A stretch of DNA of 10,210 nucleotides from Chloroflexota bacterium (GTDB lineage: Bacteria; Chloroflexota; Dehalococcoidia; Lucifugimonadales; Lucifugimonadaceae). The stretch spans positions 24,609 to 34,818 of the forward strand of contig PAOV01000003.1 of assembly GCA_002708145.1 (NCBI GenBank), written 5' to 3'. A model generated the notes under the pieces. It had not been told where the DNA came from and did no database searches. It worked only from the letters and a program-made list of their open reading frames with translations. A program made the position numbers and the translations under genes. Shown here in pieces: positions 6,685 through 10,210 of this stretch (position 1 is its first letter; the number at the start of each line of letters is the position of its first letter).

Positions 6685-7776
6685 TTAAACATTGAATCTA
6701 AAATATATAACATCTCCATCTTCAACTATATAATCTTTTCCTTCAATCCGCATTTTACCAGCCTCTTTAGATTTTTTTTCACCCTGTAAAGTTACGTAAT
6801 CATTATAGGCTACTACCTCTGCTCTAATAAATCCTTTTTCAAAATCAGTATGTATTTCTCTTGCTGCCCTAGGCGCATTAGAACCTTTTGGGATAGTCCA
6901 AGCTCTTGATTCTTCTGGACCTGAGGTAAAATAAGTTATTAGGCTTAGGAGTTTGTACCCAGATTGTATCACTTGTTCTAGTCCAGATTGTTCTAATCCT
7001 AATGCTATTAAATATTCTTCTTTTTCATCAGAATTTAATTGAGATATTTCAGATTCTATTTTTGCGGAAATTATGATTGAAATAGCATTTTCTTTGCTAG
7101 CTATATCTCCAACTAGCTTTGAGTATTTATTCCCTGTGACAGCATCTTCATCCGAAACATTACATATGTAAAGTACTGGTTTACTAGTAAGTAATTGTAA
7201 ATGTTTTAGTTTAAATTTTTCGGATTCTGGTAATTTTAATAATCGTGCTGGTTTTCCTCTACTTAGTAAATCATGAACGCTGGTTATTATAGGTAATAAT
7301 TCTTTTGCTTCATTATCTCCAGATCTAGCTTTTTTTTCCATTGATGGTATTCTAGATTCAATGCTTTCTAAATCAGAAAGCATTAATTCAGTTTCAACTA
7401 TTTCGCTATCTTCAACAGGGTTAATTGTTCCATTTACATGAACTATGTCGGAATCCTCAAAACACCTGATAACATACGCTATAGCATCCATTTCTCGAAT
7501 ATTTGCAAGAAATTTATTTCCCAATCCTTCTCCTTTAGATGCCCCTTTAACTAATCCAGCTATATCTACGAATGACATTTTTGTAGGAATGATTGATTTG
7601 GAGTCACTTATTGTAGCTAAAGTTTTTAAACGATTGTCAGGTATAGCAACTTCGCCTATATTTGGATCTATGGTGCAGAAAGGGTAATTTTCTGCTTGAG
7701 CATTACTAGTTTGAGTCAGGGCATTAAATAATGTAGATTTTCCGACATTCGGCAGACCAACTATTCCAATTTGCAT
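6685..7776 (-). CDS. ychF: Ribosome-binding ATPase YchF (OLA1 family)
   Basis: YchF is a P-loop nucleotidase of the Obg-related group that binds ribosomes and, unlike most relatives, prefers ATP. The 363 residues match the usual length. Motifs in order: P-loop GLPNVGKST (7-15); the G2 area YPFCTIDPNIGEV (31-43); G3 DIAGLVKGASKGEGLGN (71-87); DIVHVNG with His113, matching the mobile catalytic histidine of the family; a helical arm (about 125-200); the base-recognition motif at NVSDE (206-210); and a TGS domain (about 280-363) with AWTIPKGSNAPRAAREIHTD and the canonical end YFRFNV. The fourth motif position is Asp209, not the family's usual Glu. The ATG at 7776 lies 8 bp behind the DUF1232 gene, so the two are co-transcribed. 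Only a weak purine stretch (GAAGAG, 7788-7793 on the minus strand) precedes the start. Confidence 0.96.
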   Translation of the reverse strand: MQIGIVGLPNVGKSTLFNALTQTSNAQAENYPFCTIDPNIGEVAIPDNRLKTLATISDSKSIIPTKMSFVDIAGLVKGASKGEGLGNKFLANIREMDAIAYVIRCFEDSDIVHVNGTINPVEDSEIVETELMLSDLESIESRIPSMEKKARSGDNEAKELLPIITSVHDLLSRGKPARLLKLPESEKFKLKHLQLLTSKPVLYICNVSDEDAVTGNKYSKLVGDIASKENAISIIISAKIESEISQLNSDEKEEYLIALGLEQSGLEQVIQSGYKLLSLITYFTSGPEESRAWTIPKGSNAPRAAREIHTDFEKGFIRAEVVAYNDYVTLQGEKKSKEAGKMRIEGKDYIVEDGDVIYFRFNV

Positions 7777-7784
7777 TTTATTTT

Positions 7785-8108
7785 CTACTCTTCATCTATG
7801 AATTCGTAATCAGCGTTCATAGTCTTATCGTTTTCTTTTTTATTTACTGAAGTTAATTTTTCAATGATTATTTTACCTGGACTCGTAATAACAAATAAAG
7901 TAATTAAACCAAATAAAATTAACAAATCATCAATAAAACCCAAAATTAGTATATAATCTTTAATCAAATCAAAAGGATTTATTAAGTATATAATACCCAA
8001 TAAGGGAATAATTTTTTTAAATTTAGGAATTCTTTTATCTAAAAATAATCTCCAAGCTAGTCTTATTAAGCCTAACGAAAGAGATAATATGTGTACAAAT
8101 TTGAACAT
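7785..8108 (-). CDS. DUF1232 (YkvA-like) small membrane protein
   Basis: The 107-residue protein contains the DUF1232 core at about 31-70. Visible signatures are IPLLGIIYLINPFDLIKDYI and LGFIDDLLIL, with Asp47, Asp51, Asp60 and Asp61. The family pattern has Pro before the second aspartate (DLIPD); here it is Lys50. Two hydrophobic segments (about 34-46 and 53-76) suggest membrane insertion. The N-terminus (about 5-23) is amphipathic, and the last 20 residues are hydrophilic and acidic. The biochemical role of DUF1232 proteins is not established. The gene heads a two-gene unit with ychF, 8 bp apart. A perfect TATAAT lies 12-17 bases before the ATG on this strand, implying a leader of only about 5 bases. 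No Shine-Dalgarno site is present, so the mRNA may be nearly leaderless. Confidence 0.88.
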   Translation of the reverse strand: MFKFVHILSLSLGLIRLAWRLFLDKRIPKFKKIIPLLGIIYLINPFDLIKDYILILGFIDDLLILFGLITLFVITSPGKIIIEKLTSVNKKENDKTMNADYEFIDEE

Positions 8109-8119
8109 AATTTATTTCT

Positions 8120-8127
8120 ATTATAAT
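8120..8127. promoter_or_regulatory. Symmetric -10 element for divergent transcription
   Basis: ATTATAAT is its own reverse complement, so it contains a perfect TATAAT on each strand (8122-8127 plus, 8125-8120 minus). It lies in the 46-bp gap between the leftward DUF1232-ychF unit and rightward holA. Predicted starts are near 8113 (minus) and 8134 (plus), giving leaders of about 5 and 21 bases. -35 boxes are weak: TTGAAC at 8101-8106 on the plus strand, with a short 15-base spacer, and TTAAAT at 8148-8143 on the minus strand. Confidence 0.55.
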
Positions 8128-8154
8128 GTTAACAACTATTTTATTTAATAATAT

Positions 8155-9120
8155 ATGATTAGAATATTTCATGGTGAGGATAGTTATTCTATTTCTCAGG
8201 AAATAAGAAAAATAAAACAAAAACTTGGTCAAATTGATATAGCTTCAAGTAATATTTCTATTTTTGAAACTCATCCTATCAACTTTCATGAAGTTATATC
8301 CACCTCTAAGGCAATTCCATTTATGTCTGATAGAAGAGTAATAATTATATCTAATTTGCTAACAAAAATTCAAAATAAGGTTAAGTCTATTTCTGAGGAA
8401 TGGTTAGAATTTCATAAATATATTGATGAAATTCCTCCAACCTCTGAGATTATTTTTGTTGAAAATGACGAACTAAAAAATAATGGTTTAGGGTTTAGTG
8501 CGGTAGGCGATGGCTGCGAAGTTAAGATTTTCAAAAAGAAAAAAGGTTACGAATTAGAAAACTGGATTAAAGATAAAATAGCAGAATCTAACTCTAAGGC
8601 CTCTCCTAATGCTATAAAGAGGTTGTCTTGGATTACAGGTGGAGATTTGTATAAACTTGAAAATGAAATTACTAAGCTATCACTTTATGCTAATGATAGA
8701 GAAATTAATATTTCAGATGTAAATAAATTAATTTCAAGCTCTAGGCAATCTAATATATTTTTATTTATTGATGCCGTCATGGAGAAGAAAGCAGGAGTTG
8801 CTTTAAATGAATTATACTCGTTGATTTTAGATGGAGTAAGTATTAGCCAAATTATTAGCATGTTAGCCAGACAAGTTAGATTATTAATTTTATGTAAAGA
8901 ATTGTCAAATAAAAAACTAAATAAAGATGAAATAGGAAAACGTATTTTTATAACTAATAATTTTGTTTTAGATAAAACTATTACTCAGTCTAATAGATTT
9001 AGTATTCATAACTTATCCAAGATTCAAAAAAAATTGTTAAAAACTGACATTTCAGTTAAGGTTGGATCTATGGACGAAAGATCTGCAATAGAGATTTTAG
9101 CTTCCGAATTATCAAAATAA
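8155..9120 (+). CDS. holA: DNA polymerase III subunit delta
   Basis: HolA is the delta subunit of the clamp loader; it opens the sliding clamp so DNA polymerase III can be loaded on DNA. The 321-residue length is normal. The N-terminal domain begins with IRIFHGEDSYSI (2-13), typical of HolA, followed by AIPFMSDRRVIIISNL (53-68) and strand EIIFVEN (98-104). The middle domain has LENWIKDKIAE (134-144) and WITGGDLYKLENEITKLSLY (159-178). The C-terminal helical domain includes NIFLFIDAVMEKKAGVAL and ISQIISMLARQVRLLIL (230-246). ATG at 8155 fits the family start; no Shine-Dalgarno sequence is present. The gene runs away from the DUF1232-ychF unit across a shared promoter region. It ends 5 bp from the opposing propeller gene. 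Identification rests on overall pattern, as HolA is poorly conserved. Confidence 0.9.
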   Translation: MIRIFHGEDSYSISQEIRKIKQKLGQIDIASSNISIFETHPINFHEVISTSKAIPFMSDRRVIIISNLLTKIQNKVKSISEEWLEFHKYIDEIPPTSEIIFVENDELKNNGLGFSAVGDGCEVKIFKKKKGYELENWIKDKIAESNSKASPNAIKRLSWITGGDLYKLENEITKLSLYANDREINISDVNKLISSSRQSNIFLFIDAVMEKKAGVALNELYSLILDGVSISQIISMLARQVRLLILCKELSNKKLNKDEIGKRIFITNNFVLDKTITQSNRFSIHNLSKIQKKLLKTDISVKVGSMDERSAIEILASELSK

Positions 9121-9125
9121 TAAAC

Positions 9126-9851
9126 CTAAAATTCAGGGTTCAAGCTTGCATCAAGATATCCAATTGGGCCTCTGTCATCGCTATACCATAACCTTTGGAC
9201 CTCCTCTTTCTCTGAGATAATTGATTGAATGGTCATCCCGTGAACTTGTACTGGGTCTGGTACTCGAAATGCATCATAGCATCTACCATTACTTAGTTCA
9301 TGTCTACTTACTATACCCATAGCAGTATCTGCAATCCAAATATTATTTTCTTCTCTAGCCCATGCAATACCATGAACTCTAAAGCCAGGAGCTTTCATTC
9401 TGTGTATTTCTTTCCAAGTTGAAACTTCAACTACGTGGACATATTGAGAAGGAGGGGAGGCAATATAAATATTTCCATCTTTCCATTCTAAACCATGGTC
9501 ACCAGTTGCCTCTGCATTCGGAATATGCTCTCTTGTAGATAAAACTGTTGCTCCAGGTGAGGGAAATTTTTCTATAGTTTTACCAGATTGAATATCTATC
9601 TGAAAAATTTCCAAACTAAAAGTTGAAGATACCCATGCAAATCCATCACCTAAAGTTATACCGCTTGGATGCTCAGTTTCAGTTGGTATATCATGGATTA
9701 TTTCTCCATCATCCCAATTAACTTGATAAATATGACTATTACCTTGATCAATAATCCATAAACCTTCTTCTGCAGCCTGTAGCCCGTTTGGTTTTGGTCC
9801 AGGAGCATTGAATTTAAATATTGGGTCTGCAATTTTATGATTTTTTGGCAT
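9126..9851 (-). CDS. Small beta-propeller protein (SMP-30/NHL/YncE-like)
   Basis: The 241-residue protein shows about five repeats of roughly 40-55 residues. Each starts near a His/Asn-x-Gly step (PNGL at 21, HPSGI at 61, DHGLEW at 118, VHGIAW at 159, VHGMTI at 203). Each continues to a Trp/Ile-Trp-Ile strand with Asp or Ser (LWIIDQG, AWVSSTF, IYIASPP, IWIADTA, LWYSDDR). This is a beta-propeller pattern related to SMP-30/gluconolactonase, NHL or YncE-like proteins. There is no signal peptide, so it is probably cytoplasmic. It is shorter than a usual six-bladed SMP-30 enzyme (about 300 residues). The ATG at 9851 has an AAAGGA site and lies 13 bp behind an enolase-superfamily gene. A lactonase or sensor role in the same catabolic unit is plausible but unproven. 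GC content is visibly higher than in hemW. Confidence 0.85.
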   Translation of the reverse strand: MPKNHKIADPIFKFNAPGPKPNGLQAAEEGLWIIDQGNSHIYQVNWDDGEIIHDIPTETEHPSGITLGDGFAWVSSTFSLEIFQIDIQSGKTIEKFPSPGATVLSTREHIPNAEATGDHGLEWKDGNIYIASPPSQYVHVVEVSTWKEIHRMKAPGFRVHGIAWAREENNIWIADTAMGIVSRHELSNGRCYDAFRVPDPVQVHGMTIQSIISEKEEVQRLWYSDDRGPIGYLDASLNPEF

Positions 9852-9858
9852 TTATTTA

Positions 9859-9864
9859 TCCTTT
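9859..9864 (-). promoter_or_regulatory. Ribosome binding site of the propeller gene
   Basis: AAAGGA on the minus strand lies 7 bases before the ATG at 9851, immediately after the TAG stop of the upstream gene (9867-9865). It supports the start and the operon arrangement. Confidence 0.75.
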
Positions 9865-10210
9865 CTATATTTCGGTTTTTAATATTTTTGTGTCTGTATC
9901 ATCAATAAAATTCTTAAGAAAATTGGTGCCTATTCCTGAGCCTTTTGGAGGATACGCAAAACCATTTTCAATTATTGGCAAAGTATCTACAATGTCTCCA
10001 TACCAACTATTGTTATATGCTCTTACAGTTTCTTGTATTAGCGCATTAGGAGCTGATAATGATAAATGTACACTAAACATTAGTGTAATAGGGCCCACAC
10101 AGTCATGTGGCGCTGCTGGCATGTGGTAAGTATGTGCCATATCTGCAATTCTTTTTGCTTCAGAAATTCCTCCAACCCAAGATATGTCAAACATGCATAT
10201 GGTCATAGCC
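9865..10210 (-). CDS. Enolase/mandelate racemase superfamily protein, C-terminal part, 5' end outside window
   Basis: The frame is open to the right edge, so only the last 114 or so residues are seen. They match the end of the barrel domain of mandelate racemase/muconate lactonizing-type enzymes, which abstract a proton next to a carboxylate using Mg2+. Signatures are FDISWVGGISEAKRIADMA (a barrel strand with GGI), PAAPHDCVGPITL (His in the position expected for the catalytic base) and APNALIQETVRAY (Glu in a conserved C-terminal strand). The tail ENGFAYPPKGSGIGT is the usual capping segment. The internal ATG at 10206 falls inside the barrel and is not the true start. Substrate (sugar acid dehydratase, racemase or other) cannot be told because the N-terminal capping domain and metal ligands are missing. 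Multiple enolase-superfamily paralogues are known from SAR202 Chloroflexota, which fits the proposed host. Confidence 0.9.
   Translation of the reverse strand, partial: AMTICMFDISWVGGISEAKRIADMAHTYHMPAAPHDCVGPITLMFSVHLSLSAPNALIQETVRAYNNSWYGDIVDTLPIIENGFAYPPKGSGIGTNFLKNFIDDTDTKILKTEI

Noticed and set aside
6574..6687. Stop-codon readthrough extension of YchF
   Set aside because: YchF ends canonically at YFRFNV before the UAA, and no readthrough signal is visible. A relic explains the in-frame segment more simply, though readthrough is kept as a test under the finding.
8035..8232. 65-codon leftward open frame across the start of holA and the promoter region
   Set aside because: It overlaps holA, DUF1232 and the divergent spacer, has no ribosome binding site, and has a composition expected of AT-rich noise.
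1..10210. CRISPR array, insertion sequence, tRNA or rRNA genes
   Set aside because: No spaced direct repeats, transposase motifs, terminal inverted repeats or cloverleaf-like sequences were seen on either strand.

Overview
The window is a gene-dense, AT-rich stretch of a bacterial chromosome. It is mostly housekeeping genes, with the start of an accessory metabolic region at the right end. Two partial genes run off the edges (priA on the left, an enolase-superfamily gene on the right). Gene content, very low GC in the core genes and a SAR202-like enolase-superfamily protein suggest a streamlined marine Chloroflexota bacterium (Dehalococcoidia/SAR202-type). This placement is inferred from family resemblance and gene order, not from a marker-gene tree.

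Layout. Positions 1-4567 read rightward: the 3' part of priA (replication restart helicase), def (peptide deformylase), then secD and secF (the proton-driven accessory subunits of the Sec translocon). A putative extended -10 promoter lies between def and secD. SecF ends tail-to-tail with hemW, and the two genes share 4 bp. Positions 4564-6470 read leftward: an unrecognised 238-residue protein with a seven-glutamine run, then hemW (heme chaperone-like radical SAM protein) overlapping its end by 16 bp. A 214-bp spacer follows. It contains a decayed copy of part of the YchF C-terminal domain, lying in frame just behind the ychF stop codon. Positions 6685-8108 read leftward: a DUF1232 membrane protein and ychF (ribosome-associated ATPase), 8 bp apart. 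A 46-bp divergent spacer carries a palindromic -10 element that can serve both directions. Rightward from it runs holA (DNA polymerase III delta subunit). From 9126 to the right edge, two leftward genes encode an enolase/mandelate racemase-superfamily protein and a small beta-propeller protein. Their GC content is visibly higher.

How the genes fit together. PriA and HolA act in replication restart and clamp loading. Def trims formyl-methionine from nascent chains, SecDF drives late steps of protein export, and YchF acts at the ribosome. HemW delivers heme. The right-hand pair is probably a catabolic unit whose substrate cannot be read from the sequence.

The most notable observations are: a SecD enlarged by about 180 residues holding two ferredoxin-like repeats nested inside its first extracytoplasmic domain; the YchF-derived relic; an NxxD instead of NxxE motif in YchF; and the shared symmetric promoter. 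No mobile element, CRISPR array, RNA gene or convincing new multi-gene system was found.
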